Shown in pieces: positions 24,645 to 36,911 of a stretch of 64,000 nt of DNA. The position numbers were made by a program, and so were the translations under genes. The DNA is from Dromaius novaehollandiae (taxonomy: Eukaryota > Chordata > Aves > Casuariiformes > Dromaiidae). The notes under the pieces were generated by a model that saw only the letters and a list, made by a program, of their open reading frames with translations, was not told where the DNA came from and did not search any database. Numbering within the stretch: the stretch's first letter is position 1; each line of letters starts with the position of its first letter. The stretch covers positions 76,177,218-76,241,217 of the forward strand of contig NC_088099.1 in the NCBI RefSeq assembly GCF_036370855.1. The letters are read 5' to 3'.

Positions 24645-27600
24645 TTACTCTTGTTCTACATTATTGTTTTAGTTTGCATTGGGAGAGCACTCCTGAAGTA
24701 AATTCACCAGTCATCCTGATGATCCTGCTTTGATCCACGTTACAGAGTGGTCCCTGAACACATGAATTTGATTCTTTTTGCATGATACTAAACTGGAAGA
24801 TGTACTCCAGACACTAATAGGTGTTCAGTTCATCGGGCCAGACTAGAGCACGGGTGCCTGGTCCTCAGCACCAACTGCTGTACAAATCTGCTCCCCTTGG
24901 TGTGCATTACCTGCTGATGTAATCGGCCTTTATGGTGATCTGCCTTGATCTGGGCTACTGATCTGGCATTAAGAATTTGTGAGCACCGCCAGATGATCTT
25001 TGAAATGAGCAGGTACATTGTGCACTGTAAGTTCAGGGCATGTTCCCCAGTGGTCCAGGAATAGTCTCGTGATATGAAAGGTTTTGGTTTCGCAGTGTTT
25101 TGTGCTAGACAAAACAAATCATATGTGAAAAATGCCATTACTTGAAAGTTGGTAACTTGCCCTTTTCTGTTTTTTATAAGGCCAACAAAAGGGATCCTGG
25201 CTTTCTGACTTTACCAAATGGCAAACCATGGAGAAATGGCATTTCTTTAAATATTGCTGCAAGATATTCTGTAATGGAAAATATTGGTTATCTTAAATAT
25301 AGGCCTCACCACTACTTCCCTTACCATGCAGAGTTTAAAATAATACAACAGAGCTTGCTGATTCACATCAAAAGAAAATGCTGCTGTGTTGCAAGCATAA
25401 TTGGAACATTACTGCCCAAAATAAATTAATATATCAAAGTTGGAAGAATTGAAAGGTGGTGGGAAGATGCTGTAATACAAGCTGCATTTCTCTGTTAGTT
25501 GTAACAGTCTTTGTCAAAGCTATTATTTTAGATGGCTGATAAATGAAGCAGATACTAAGCACTGGATTTTCAGAAGAGTTCAGCATACCATCCCTACCAT
25601 TTACACATCAAAATAGTTGGCCAGGTTTTCCAAAGAGCCCAGATCTGGAAGCTGCTGACGCTTGGCTCTTTGGATCATGAGGGTCCACAGAGCTTCTGAG
25701 CTTTTGGAAGCATTAGTAAAATGTTGCCGAACATAATTCTAGTTTGAGGACTTAATTAAACTCCCAGATGTCATATCTAAATGTTCTTGTACCTACTCTT
25801 CTATGACCAGCTTTCTGAAGTATTTTGTGTATTTGTAGACCCCCCGTATACAGCAGTTAAATATACCAACAGCAGTTAGTAAATCCTGGTCTGGCTCTTG
25901 CCAGCAGGGTATGATGGAGTTAGCATGATATCTCTAAATGCAGGTGCTTTTTTTCTGGATGAGACTGGCCTTTTCTATCTTACAAGTCAACAAATTTATA
26001 AATACATCTTACAATCTACAAATGATGAGCACCTATTTTTATATTGTCATGTTACATGTCTTTTACATTAAATTTCTTTTATTTACAAATTACATTTGTA
26101 ATATAAAAAAGATAATCTATTCCCTAGCAGAGCTCTCAGTATCTCATTAATCAGACAACTCAAACTGTTAATAAGACATTTGAAATAGCACCATTATGCT
26201 ATTGTAGTGCTTTACTATTTCTCTTCCCTAGCGAAAATATGTAATATTAGTAATTTATGTACATTTGTCTTGTCATGAAAACACTAACTTTTTGAAGCAA
26301 AATAAAATTTATTTCATTTAATAATTTATTTTAGTTCTAATCTTTTCTTGTCAAGATGTCTTGCACATCATTCTTCCCAGACATCATAAATTAACGAGAC
26401 ACTTTTCCTATTTCTCTCACAATAATCTCTGATAACAATGGAAGGAAATCAACATTATTGTTTTCTTCTTAGACGTCTTAGTGTATATGATATAATTAGA
26501 TGGAATTTTTAGTTACGTATCGTAAGTATTTGTAATATGCTTTTCAACTTGGCATCTAAATACTTAAGAGAAATGGGAATTTTTTCAAGTGGGTAGTTGT
26601 ATCATCTTTTCGAAAAACTTAAAGTCTATATAAATGTTGGTTGGGGGGGATAGTTAATACTTGTCACAAATCACTAACTATGCCAACTCTGAAAACTAAA
26701 AAGGTTTTATTTTAAAATATTGTACAAAAGACCTGCCACCAAGATAGTGATGTTCTGAGTGTTTATTGCCTAAAGGAGTCAGTCTGTAAATAGCAAACAT
26801 ATACAGCAATAGTTTTGCAATATAATACCTGTTCATAGGCGCTTTTGCTGTTCATCATCCCTATGACTACGAACAATGCTCTTCACAGTTCAGCATCTTT
26901 CATTTCAAACTTAAACTGAAATAAATCAGAGCTGTGACAAATCCATTTCTCTCCTGATTTGTCAGAAACTGAAGGCTTTGCTAAGCACCAACTACGGGCT
27001 AAATATTGCCATGCTTCGCAGCAGTGAGGTCCATCCAGCAATCCGTCAAAGAACTTTCAAATTCTGCCAGCTCCAAATACAAAGCCCTGTGTGGCAGATG
27101 AGGTTCCCTCCTCTTTCCTAGCCCAACATCTGCCTTGCGGAGAGGATTTTAAGTGAGGCAGTGGAGGAACTTGCTTTGGCAGCTCAGGGTGCTGCAGGTT
27201 CCCAGAAGGCAAATGAAAGTCAGTTTTTGATCCTACCTAATGGTGCATAGTGAAAGGACATCAGATCTACTTCCAAGGCATATTCTGGATTTGTTCTTTC
27301 TGTTTCTCTTGGTAGCAAGCCTGTCCTCTTCACATTCACAAGTGTGTTGTGAATGTTGATGCACAAAACCAGGATAAAAAAAATATCCTGGGAGGGGAGG
27401 GAATATGGAGGGAGCACATGTGTGATGAGGTTATTAAAGAGTACATATGCACACTGGAGGTCAAATTGAAATCACTTTGTTTCTTATTACAAGAACAGGT
27501 TAAATGTTTTCTCCTCAGTTAAACTGACGACGTTCAACCCTGATCTCATACCAATAGCAGTTATGCTGGAGGAGCTGCTAATACTTGTACAGCTCTTCTA

Positions 27601-30600
27601 CCAGTGATTTCCGGAGATTATACCTGCTTTCAGCTAGAATCTATGTGAAAAGATAATGGGCAGGGGAAGTAAAGATGAAGAATCTTCTGTGGAAACTTTA
27701 AAGCATCAGCTTTCTTATCCACAGCTGGTGCAGGCTGGATGCACTTCTGGAGATGCTGGAACCAATACATCTAATGCATATCTCTGGAAAACATGCTTTC
27801 CTGCATACTAAAATATATTTCAAAGTAATGTATAAAAGTAATATAGATGTTGCATATTTCAAACACCCCAAGTGACAGCAATAAAAACAGAATTTGAAAA
27901 GCTTTGTGATACCCTCTTGTTCTACTTAAAATGTTATGCTGAATAAATATAAAAATATTTTGTATTCAAATTATGGAATTCTAAAAGCAGATTACACCCT
28001 ATCATCATTATTACAAATGCATTTAAACATATTTTTAAAAATGAAACTTCAGCATACTTAAATCATAAAAGATTTGCCTTTTGCATTTTGAATTCTCAGA
28101 ATGAAGTAAGTAGTAGCTGTGAACTGCACTCTATTATCCCACTGATATTGGTCAATAATCAATGAGAGATTAGAAAATACTCCATAGAATTCAACTCAGT
28201 CAAAAAAAGCAGGCTTTTTTTTTCCCCCTCAGTCTTCATGAGAAAGCTCATTGTTTCCAGATTGAAATTCAGTACACACTTCAGAACCAGTTCTCTTTCC
28301 TTCAGCAGCAATCCTATCATCAATCCCCATACAACACTCAGAATCCTGTTGTGCTATTCTGGAAGGAATAGAAATATCCAGAGCTGTGTCGACAAGTCCA
28401 CTACATATTATGCTACTAGGCATAGAAAGCGCTTTGGTAAAATCTGCATTTTAGAGTAATCTGCAGTTTTTGTGGCTCAGATGCAATTCCATTTCTCTTT
28501 TTGTAAAGGCAAGGAGTCTAGCAAGCAGGGTCTTGTGAAGTAACACCCCCTGCATCATCTCAAGCATCAATACCATGAATGACCTGATGAAGAACAAAGG
28601 GGCTAATGCTATTCTGAAAGTTAGCTATGACTCATGTCAGCATCCATAAAATCATGTCTTTTGCGGCAAAATAATAAAATATAAATAACATTTCATTGCA
28701 CCTCTTATGGCTGCATGATAGTCATATAATACCAGCATTTCTTTTTAGTCAATGCTTTCATATTGATTGATGTATTTCAGCCAATTTAGCCTGCTCCCCA
28801 GTTACAATCAATTAGTGCCACTTCCTGACACAATACACATATCCTGGGGCAGAGAGTACTTCTTTGAATCTTACAGGTTTTAGAAGTATTCTGTGATACA
28901 GACATAAGTTCCAAATTTAAAAATGACACATAATTGATACGATACTCCAATACCTACTGAATCTGCTTTCTAATGCTCTCTGTATTTTCTACAAAAGAAC
29001 CCCAACCATTAAATATAGAGCATTGCTGTATTGTTAATGTGCACAAAAGCTGTATGGGTTTTTTTGTGTTATGCCAATTACATGCCTCTGAAAAGGAAAA
29101 GGTAAGACCCCATACTCCAGGCAGCTGGAATTTCGAAAGTGGATGCATTTGAGATACTGGGATATGTTTGGAGACAACAGTGACTCCAGATATTTAGGCA
29201 GCTTTGCTATGAGGTTCCTCTCCTGCGAAAGAGTAGCAGACACAAAGCCTGTGCCCAAATAAAATGGCGGAGCAGCTAAAACAAGGAAAGCCCTGCAGCC
29301 TACTGGTGATCATGCAAACCAAGAGAGCAGAGCCCAGTGACCAAAACCCAGTATAGCAGCCTGGGGACTATCCCTCAGATGGAACTCTATCTCTAAACAG
29401 AAAATACTTTCAGTTCCTCAGAAGAGGGCCTATTTAGAGCTGTATGTACATCTAGGGGAAAACATGTAAAAATTCTTGAGGGGTAACTGGGAAAGGAGAC
29501 AATGGTACATACAAAACAATCACGTGTTTACAGTAGGTTGAGAGGTCTGTGCTACCTGCAAAAAAGTATTAATCTCCTATCTTTCTAAGTAGAAATTTCA
29601 CTGTTGGTGTTAAGGGAATACTTGCTAAATCAGTTTGCCAAGAAGATGGAAGCTGACTTCAGACCTTCATTATAGTTGCGTAATTGGATGGTAGGAAACG
29701 CTTGGTTCAGCTAGCATTTTTTTTTATATACAGGCAAGTCATCATGAAAGCGTCATAATTCACAAAACCTTTATCACACATTGCCCAAAAGTGCCATCTT
29801 TCCAGGTGAACCCTCACCAATGTTCACCAGCTGTAACTTGTCAGATGGCACAATGGTTTACATAATGGGTCTTGTTCTTATCCTGAAAACTTCTGGAAAG
29901 CAGACTGAAACACATGGAGCACCGTAGCTGATGGTCCAGCCAGTTTAAATACCTAATAGTCTCATGTTTCTGGACACAAATGTAACCCTATTAGACAAGT
30001 TCTTATGGAAATTTATCCATTTGCCTTTATTATCCACCAAAGGAAATTTCACAAGGTTCTGGAAATCCAGTAAATCTCCCATTTATAAGTCATGGCTTGC
30101 AAACACTTACAGATGTGCTGAAAAAAGCATATTAATGGACACATACTGAGCTTCCACAAGATCTGGAAATTCATTCTGAATTTTCATGGAGAAACAAGAT
30201 AAGAATATATTAACATTTAAGAATGTCATTATTCTGGACCCTAATCTCTCATTAACCTGAACACACATTAAGTTGGAACTGGCACCTTGCCCTGTTCCTA
30301 TTTTATATGTCACAAACACTGTGCATGTTAAAAATATGCAAAATTTTTGTTCCTCCTTTTCCTTGACAGTTGCTTTTTTTTCCTAAGTATATAGTTACAT
30401 ATTGACATAATGATAATGTAATTGCTTCTGTGCTTTTAAGCATTATATATAATGTGGATCAAGAACAGTATAGTCTTCCCCTTTTTGTGCAAAACATCAT
30501 AAAAATATGTAAGAAAATGAGGTTTGGAAAATTTGGTAATAATACAAGCATGAAACTTATAGCTATTGATAACAAAGCATAAGGCTATGCCTGAGAAGGC

Positions 30601-30873
30601 TAAATGTGTAATAAAATAAATCAACTTACAGTGACACAGAAATGGTTAATAAACTTTGAAAAGACATACAAAACTATAGCAGTAGAATAGCAGAAGGCTG
30701 GAGAAAATTAGACTGGGAAATGCAATGCAATACAGCAATAAAAAAAAGCTTATGTAATTTTGAATTGCACACTGTCACAGTACAGGGAAGTAATAGTACC
30801 CTTCTGTATATCTTTAGTGCGTTGACAAGCAGTATGCTGCATTCACTTGTGTGCTTCTGTAAAAAAGAAAAAG

Positions 30874-30895
30874 ATAAAATAAAATAAAATAAAAT
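30874..30895. repeat. (AAAAT)n microsatellite
   Basis: About four AAAAT units in a row in an A-rich surround. Confidence 0.8.
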
Positions 30896-32240
30896 TGAAA
30901 TTACAGAGCCCCTTGACAAAAATGTCTGAGAATATTTTACAATATAATGTACTACTAAAACCAGTCATTAGGGACAATGAAATGGAGCATAAAACCTGTC
31001 ATTCTTTAATCTGCTTTTACATTTTGATTAAGAATTGCAGATAACAACATGAAGTGTATTCTCAAAGCAAGGGGCATAATTGGCAAAATCTCTAGTACTC
31101 ATTAACTGAAGATTATACTTAAAACAAACCAAATACCCATCTAATTCAGAATACAGAGCACTGTTGGGGCAGTACAGCTCAAGTTCAGTGAAGTATACTA
31201 TATTTTGGCCTTTTAGGATGTCAAAAGGTAAAAGCAGAATTAAAAAACTGCAAGATTTTTACAGATACGGTGAAAGATTCCTAGAACTGAACAACTGAAC
31301 TGAACTGTACAACCTTCTTTGTACATGTAGCATTATACATGTTACAATGTTATGAATTAGCTGCAGCCTAGATATAATGCACTGTATGCCTTGTTAACAA
31401 AGAATTGAAATAATCCAGTCCATAACAGACAAAAGCATTTATCAACATCTGGAAATCACATTCAACAATATATATGGGCCAGTAGGATAAGTGTGATGAT
31501 AAGTTCATTTCTACATTTGTGGGGAAATGAACTAGGAGTGACAATTCGAAGACACAAGAAGAAATCTATCTCTAGCCTGGTTCTTAGGAATCATTCTGCT
31601 GACCCAAATGGGTTCTTGGTCATGTCTTTTAACTGAAGAAAGATATTCTGGGAAAGGAGAGGGAAAATAACTGCAAGACAAGAAACACAGACTAGGCACC
31701 ATGGTGAACAGGGAGGGGAAAACAGGAAATTATGGAAGAAAAAAAAAAGAAATGTAGGCAAATGTCTGAAAAATCAGAAATTAAAGAAGCAGGGGGAAAT
31801 AGAGAAGAGAAACACAGGAATGAAGTAAAAAAATGCAAAATAGAGTGACATGGCAACACAAGGGAAAGATTTCAGCTGCCCCAGAACAACTATGCTAAAA
31901 GTGTCACTGCCTCAAGAACTGGTGAGGCATTGGGGGCAGCTCTATGCACTGGACAAGGACACTGCTGATTAAGGCAGCAGACTGCTGCCACTGTCCCACT
32001 GACTATGTTGCTTTTCCCAGAGCCATGACCAAGCTGTACAGGGGAGGCAGAAGCAGTTGCCAGCCATATCTTTCCAACTTTCTAGGAGCAGCAGCAAGTC
32101 TAGCTTTCCTGAGGTCTTGTCCTTGTTCTGTCCTCATTACTGTGGCAGCAAATTCAGTTTGGCCTACAGTCCTGTGAAATCTTTTTCCTAGCTTTGAGAA
32201 GTGTTAAGTATCATGAATCATTTGATCAAGCCTTTTGAAT

Positions 32241-32274
32241 AAAAGTTAGACTTAGTAGAAAAGTTAGACTTAGT
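32241..32274. repeat. 18-bp direct near-tandem duplication
   Basis: AAAAGTTAGACTTAGT occurs at 32241-32256 and again at 32259-32274, separated by two bases. It is a local duplication with no gene context. Confidence 0.85.
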
Positions 32275-33258
32275 GAAACTTCAAAAACAAAGGAAAAGTG
32301 TTGATCTGGAACTAATGCTGCATATTTAGTCCTGGAGTGAAAGGACCAAGATAGTGCTGTGCTAAATACTATGAAAGAAACCCCTTCCTGTTCAACAAAG
32401 AGTATTCCAGGCAAGGAAGGCTCAAAAAGGATGTCTGTGTTGCCAGAGGGTGTGCGTGGTGAAACCAACCTGTGTGGGGTCTGTAGGATAGGATCCAATG
32501 TACTACACAGTCACCTAACACTGAATCCTGAGTCACATACTTGAATTCTGCAGCACTCAGGAATAACACAGTAGAAATTCTATAGTGCTAAAAATAATTT
32601 TAATGTGAATCAAGTATTTATGAAATTAAAAAACAAATTAACTATACATGAAACTAAACACCATAACCAGTACCAGCTGGTCCTTTTTTCCACTGTTTTG
32701 ATATTGCACTAATATTTTATATCATCAACATGCTGCTGAACTATATACTAAAGATTCTTATTTGTATTAGCAAGGTTGTAAATGCAGAAGGTAGTGGCTT
32801 TGGGTAGGCATCAGCTGAGATTTTTGGCACTGAGGAGGAAACAACTGGGGACAGAGAAATGAGATCAGTTGTTGGACAAACTGAGTATTACTGATAAAAA
32901 GATCAGAAGTGAAACAGTTTATAAGAAAGGATTCCTTTGTCCTGAGGCATTTATTCATGCTGACTGTATATTTGAGTTGATGACACTGCTCTAGTTTATA
33001 CTCTGTTAATATTTTTTTCACAACTTCAAGCATTAGAAACATTTTTTGATTAAGAATCAAAGTTGAGACTTAAAAGTACAATTCTCTGGCAAAAAGCCAG
33101 CAAGGGCAGGATTCTACTGTCTCACACAGTTATATGACACACGGGGCTCTGAACAATAGTTTAATTATTTCACTAAATTATAGATCTCTGTTCTCCATTC
33201 TTGTACTCCAAGATGAAATAAAACAGTGCTTTCACAATTAAATGCATCTAATGCATTT

Positions 33259-33285
33259 AGATGTGGATAATGCATATCCACATCT
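33259..33285. repeat. perfect 11-bp inverted repeat, 5-nt loop
   Basis: AGATGTGGATA (33259-33269) pairs exactly with 33275-33285 across the loop ATGCA. The sequence just upstream (33241-33257) repeats ATGCAT motifs, so the region is locally self-similar. Confidence 0.85.
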
Positions 33286-33922
33286 TTGGAAAATGTAATC
33301 CCTCTTACTAGTTCAGCCACTTTTCTCTGCTTTTACACAACCAAAGGTAAGGAAGCAGTATGTATCATCCTTTTTACAATTACTGGAGAAAATTAAGAGA
33401 AAGGAGAAACTGTGGGTGCACCAGCAGCAGACTCCGAAAAACTGCTGTTTGTGGTCAAGTGCTCACAAAGGATGACAATTTTGGACAATCTGCAGAGCTT
33501 CCTAAGTAGGCACAAGAGAGCAGTTGGAGGTGAGCAGAAGTGTAATCATTGTATAATTAAAGTCAAATTTACTACCAAAGATGGAAGGTACCAAATGCAA
33601 GAGAAATTAACATGATCTCAAAGAAATATCAGAGCTGTCATATCCTCAGTGTGGCATTCCATCAGTTTGTATCACAGAAACAGCTTGTTCAAATTCATTC
33701 AGAGCTCTTTTGCTTCTTTAGCTGGCAGAGAAGTGTTTATTTTTATTTATTTTTTAAATCAGAGACAGAGTAAGAGTGAATACACAGCTGGCATTGTGTG
33801 AATTTCCCAGTCAAGCATGACTGTATCACTTAAGGCTAGCTAGAGATGCACCCAGACAGATAACGCAACTCAAACATGACTTTTCTATCTAAAAAAAATG
33901 GTGTATATCTATCCTAGGAGTC

Positions 33923-33945
33923 AAAAAACAAACAAACAAACAAAA
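33923..33945. repeat. (AAAC)n microsatellite
   Basis: About four AAAC units following an A6 run. Confidence 0.8.
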
Positions 33946-33959
33946 TCCCATGAGATTTA

Positions 33960-34885
33960 CTTATCTATCTGGACTCATTTAAACCTTTGATATGATGCCA
34001 CATAGGAACTGCCTAGGTAAGCTGAAAGAGATGGGGAACTGTAACAAAGCTGTAAATTAAGTTGGGAACTTGCTACAAATGACAACAGAGTGACATGAAA
34101 GGGGAATGCTTAAACTGAGGGAAGTTACTATTACTGTTTCTTATAGCTCTGTGATGAATATTTCTATGTATTTTCATTAGCATAAAAGTTGGAGTCTGCT
34201 GGTAACAAAAAACTGGGAAGGATTATCCATAGAAAAGAGGTTCAGAATATCATACAGAGATGATCTAGAGGACTGGAATAACAGAAATGAGATGAAATTC
34301 AATAATAGTAAAGATAAGGTCATGCACTTAGACATTCATAAAAAGCATTTTTATTATAGACTGTAAATGACAGACAATAGAAAGTGTTGCTTGTACTACA
34401 ATGTGACCCCAAACCAGCAGTGTGTTTTGGTCATATAAAAAGCAAATTGTCTGTATGAGAAAAGGTCATCCAGAAGAAATCAGGAGATTCCTCCATTGGA
34501 AAAGACAGTGTCAATACTTTGCAAAAATCTGTTACACATTTCCTGTCAACTATGCTGAAGAACACTGAATTCAAACTGCATTTGGTACAGAAAGTTAGAC
34601 TTGAGAGTGGGTATGACTGCTGCCTATAAATACATTACAAGCATACACACAAGGGAGAGAGAAATGTCTACACTAAAGCTCAGTATACTACAAGAACAAG
34701 TGGGTATTGAACGTGTTTAAGCTGGACGTTGGAAGGAGCTTTCTAACAAAGACATGAGGGAAGTTCTGGTCCAGCCTCCCAGCAAGAAGTGAGGTCAAAT
34801 ATACTTGATGTAAGATGGATATTGCTCTGTTTATGGAGGGCTATATGGTGTATTTACTCCTACAAGAGCAAAGTACTAGCTTCAG
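33960..34885 (+). mobile_element. ancient CR1/L3-type LINE fragment, + strand
   Basis: The + strand follows the order of the 3' half of an ancestral amniote CR1/L3 LINE, though highly diverged. Stretches resembling the reverse-transcriptase region come first: TTTGATATGATGCCACATAGG near 33987-34007, and AAACTGGGAAGG near 34209. Then GATGAAATTCAATAATAG (about 34291) and GTCATGCACTTAGA (34319-34332), like the family's 'aaatttaa...gtc.tgcacttgg' section. Finally ACAAGAACAAGTGGGTAT (about 34691), a segment ending TTTCTAAC (34740-34747), and GTTCTGGTCCAGCCTCCCAG (34765-34784), the typical end of the ORF. The frame is broken throughout, so this is a molecular fossil, much older than the CR1 copies at 18.2 and 40.8 kb. 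Both borders are approximate. Confidence 0.65.
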
Positions 34886-34889
34886 AACA

Positions 34890-35975
34890 CAAGATCTGTG
34901 CTAGTCCCATGTCCTAAAGCCTAAAAAGGCATACCTGCTTAGCAGACCAGATTGCAAAATGCAGATGCCTGAGCAAGCTTTAAATAAGATAGCCAGTGTA
35001 CCTAAGGCAGCCTAGTTACAGCAGAGCAAGGCTCCATGCAAGTTAACATACCTTGCCAAGCAGCAGAGGTCTTCTGAGCTCTCACCATACCCCCCCCATC
35101 CCTATTAACAAAAGGAGAAAATTATTACAGAAAAATGTTTACATGGCAGATACAGTCAGTGCTGACTGCTATATGCAGAAAGAAAATTGCTATTTCAGTC
35201 TTAGTAATACAGAACTTAGCTCTTCATCTACATAATAATAAAATAAAAAAGCCTGACTTTGCATGGCTGACCACTGTGCCTACCCAGAGCCTTTCAGTGG
35301 ATTTATGGCCTTATTCTTGACTGTTGCTGCTAGCAGACTACTCTAAGGTCTCCCTCCTCACACAGAAGCCATACTCCAGAGCCAGACTGTGGCATGCAGC
35401 AGCAGATTGACCTAGGAAATGGGCAGCTCTTGGTCCTGAACAGCAAATGCTTTCTACAGTATGTTGAAAAACTAGTACCAAATATAAGCCACGACTGAGT
35501 CAGGAAAATCTCTTGTTGAATGTACAAATACTTCCTATGTTTCCCCTATGTAAAAATGATCCCAGTGCTGACAAATTACACAATACTTCAAGCCACACAG
35601 TAAGATGTGAAGAGTCTGCACTCAAGACATGCCTGGCACTCTATCTCCTGACCCTCCGAAGGGTGTCCACGAAAAAAAACCCTAGATAATACAAGCTCTC
35701 TGTTAGAAAAGCCACTACATTTACTGTGAACAAATGAATTTATTGGATTTGTAGAAATACTCCTGCTGGGGTCCTGTATGCTAAAAAATAAAACAAGCCT
35801 TGCAATTAATCAGTAGTAAAAATGATCTCTCTGCTTTCTTCCTCATCCCCACTTGTGCTAGCTGATCAAGGAATAATAAGCCATCTTCCTGGATGACAAA
35901 CGATATGCATCTGGCCCTCCCCTCCTCACTGCCCTTGGGGGACTTCACACACACAGACCCACTCTTCATTCATTC
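34890..35975. other. intergenic DNA just upstream of the CpG island
   Basis: No gene or repeat is recognisable. The sequence changes from AT-rich to C-rich from about 35.9 kb as the CpG island begins. A C8 run lies near 35090-35097. Confidence 0.6.
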
Positions 35976-36115
35976 CCCCTTTATTATTACTCCCTCACGC
36001 GTTTCGGTGGTACCTACCACCGGCCGCCCCGAGCGATGGGCAGGGGCTGCCGCCGCCGCGCTGCCACCCGCATCCGCGGGGCTGCCCGCGCCTTGCTGGA
36101 GTCTCCCGCGTCGCC

Positions 36116-36130
36116 ACCGCCGCCGCCGCC
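36116..36130. repeat. (CCG)n triplet run
   Basis: A short run of CCG units in the CpG island, probably upstream of the transcription start. Confidence 0.8.
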
Positions 36131-36287
36131 TCCCCTGGCCCAGCCCGGCACGCGGGAGGTAGCGGCGCCGCCACCCCCTACCGTGCGGGCAGCCGCTCCC
36201 GGGACGCCGCCCGCCTCTCTGCCACTCGCCCTGCCCGCGGAGCAGCCCCTCATCTCCCGTCCGGGTCCCGGGGGAGGGGGCTACCAT

Positions 36288-36293
36288 CACGTG
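36288..36293. promoter_or_regulatory. E-box CACGTG
   Basis: A perfect palindromic E-box (context TCACGTGTG) lies about 430 bases upstream of the TMEFF1 start codon in the CpG island. Such sites can bind bHLH-ZIP factors such as USF or MYC/MAX. Use here is inferred only from position. Confidence 0.5.
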
Positions 36294-36294
36294 T

Positions 36295-36348
36295 GCTTCT
36301 TCCTCCTCCTCCTCCTTCTCGTCCTCCTCCCTCCGCGGCGGCGGCGGC
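36295..36348. repeat. pyrimidine (TCC)n tract followed by (CGG)n
   Basis: A C/T tract made mainly of TCC units (36295-36334, one G at 36321) is followed directly by a CGG/GCG triplet run (36334-36348). It lies in the promoter or 5' UTR of TMEFF1 and is a candidate length-variable site. Confidence 0.8.
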
Positions 36349-36587
36349 AGTAGCAGCCGCCTCAGTCCCGCTCCCTTTGTTGTAGCCAGAGCGGCGGCGC
36401 TACCGAGCGTCGCACACAAAGGAGCGCGGCCGGGGGGAGCGGCCCCGCTGCCAGCGCGCCGCCGAGACAGCCGCCGCACGGCTGGGCTGCGGGAGCCGCG
36501 CCGCGCCGCACCGCGGAGCCAGCCCTGCCGCGGCGAGGCGCCGGCGGGCGCCGGCGGCGCCGGGTCTCTCTGGCCGCGGCGGCGGGG

Positions 36588-36659
36588 ATGCTGAAGGCTT
36601 GCTCTGGGCCGGCGGAGAAAAAACGGTCTCGCTCGGGCGGCACTCCGGGCTCCAGCTGA
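36588..36659 (+). CDS. upstream ORF (23 codons) in TMEFF1 5' leader
   Basis: An ATG at 36588 opens a 23-codon reading frame that ends at TGA 36657-36659. Its frame differs from the TMEFF1 frame. The stop codon overlaps by one base with an ATG at 36659 that is in frame with TMEFF1 (TGATG), an arrangement that allows termination followed by re-initiation. The ATG context (GGGGATGC) has G at -3 and so is reasonable. It is only a real uORF if transcription starts upstream of 36588, which is likely but not shown. The peptide has no recognisable function. Confidence 0.4.
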   Translation: MLKACSGPAEKKRSRSGGTPGSS

Positions 36660-36721
36660 TGCCGTGGGCCTGCCGCCGCCATCCCGCTGCCCCGGCGCTG
36701 CTCCTCAGCCGCCCCCTCGCC

Positions 36722-36911
36722 ATGGTGGGAGACAGCTCGGCCACTGCCCGGCCGCTGCTGCGAGCGGGACCGCCACTGACGCTGTGCTGCACCTCGGCCA
36801 TCCTGGTGCTTGCCCTCTCCGCGCTGCCCGCCAGCCGCGCGTCCAACCCCCTGCCTGGCAACGAGTGCCAAAGCGGCGGCACCGGCAAGGGGAAAGGCAT
36901 CAACTGCTCAG
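36722..36911 (+). CDS. TMEFF1: TMEFF1 (tomoregulin-1) first coding exon, partial
   Basis: This exon encodes the first 63 residues plus one base of TMEFF1, a type I membrane protein with two follistatin-like modules and one EGF-like module. In vertebrates it is linked to neural expression and to modulation of Nodal/TGF-beta family signalling. Residues 18-40 form a signal peptide: a hydrophobic core SAILVLALSALP followed by ASRA, with cleavage expected after Ala40. The string SRASN and the end GKGKGINCS match the vertebrate family (SRASN..., GKGKSINCS). Asn61-Cys-Ser is an N-glycosylation sequon. The ATG at 36722 is chosen because its context GCCATGG is optimal and the length fits the family. 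An in-frame ATG at 36659 would add 21 residues. The exon ends at CAG|GTAATA (donor GT 36912-36913) in phase 1, as expected for this gene. Follistatin, EGF, transmembrane and cytoplasmic parts lie beyond the window. Confidence 0.9.

Larger units (their letters stand above)
20700..33959. other. intergenic DNA, AT-rich, no gene recognised
   Basis: About 13 kb without a supportable exon or RNA gene. It holds a 27-bp odd palindrome (22659-22685), an 11-bp tandem duplication (24623-24644), an (AAAAT)n run (30874-30895), an 18-bp near-tandem duplication (32241-32274), a perfect hairpin (33259-33285) and an (AAAC)n run (33923-33945). A moderately GC-richer block at 24830-25100 gives a 102-codon - strand open frame with no recognisable domain. 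The last exon of MSANTD3, the gene that precedes TMEFF1 in human, was looked for and not found. Confidence 0.55.

Noticed and set aside
24830..25138. 102-codon - strand open frame in a GC-richer patch
   Set aside because: No recognisable domain, signal or family resemblance; no promoter or splice signals noticed.
1..35980. MSANTD3, the gene that precedes TMEFF1 in human
   Set aside because: Its last coding exon was looked for on the + strand and no matching segment was seen, so it presumably lies further upstream.
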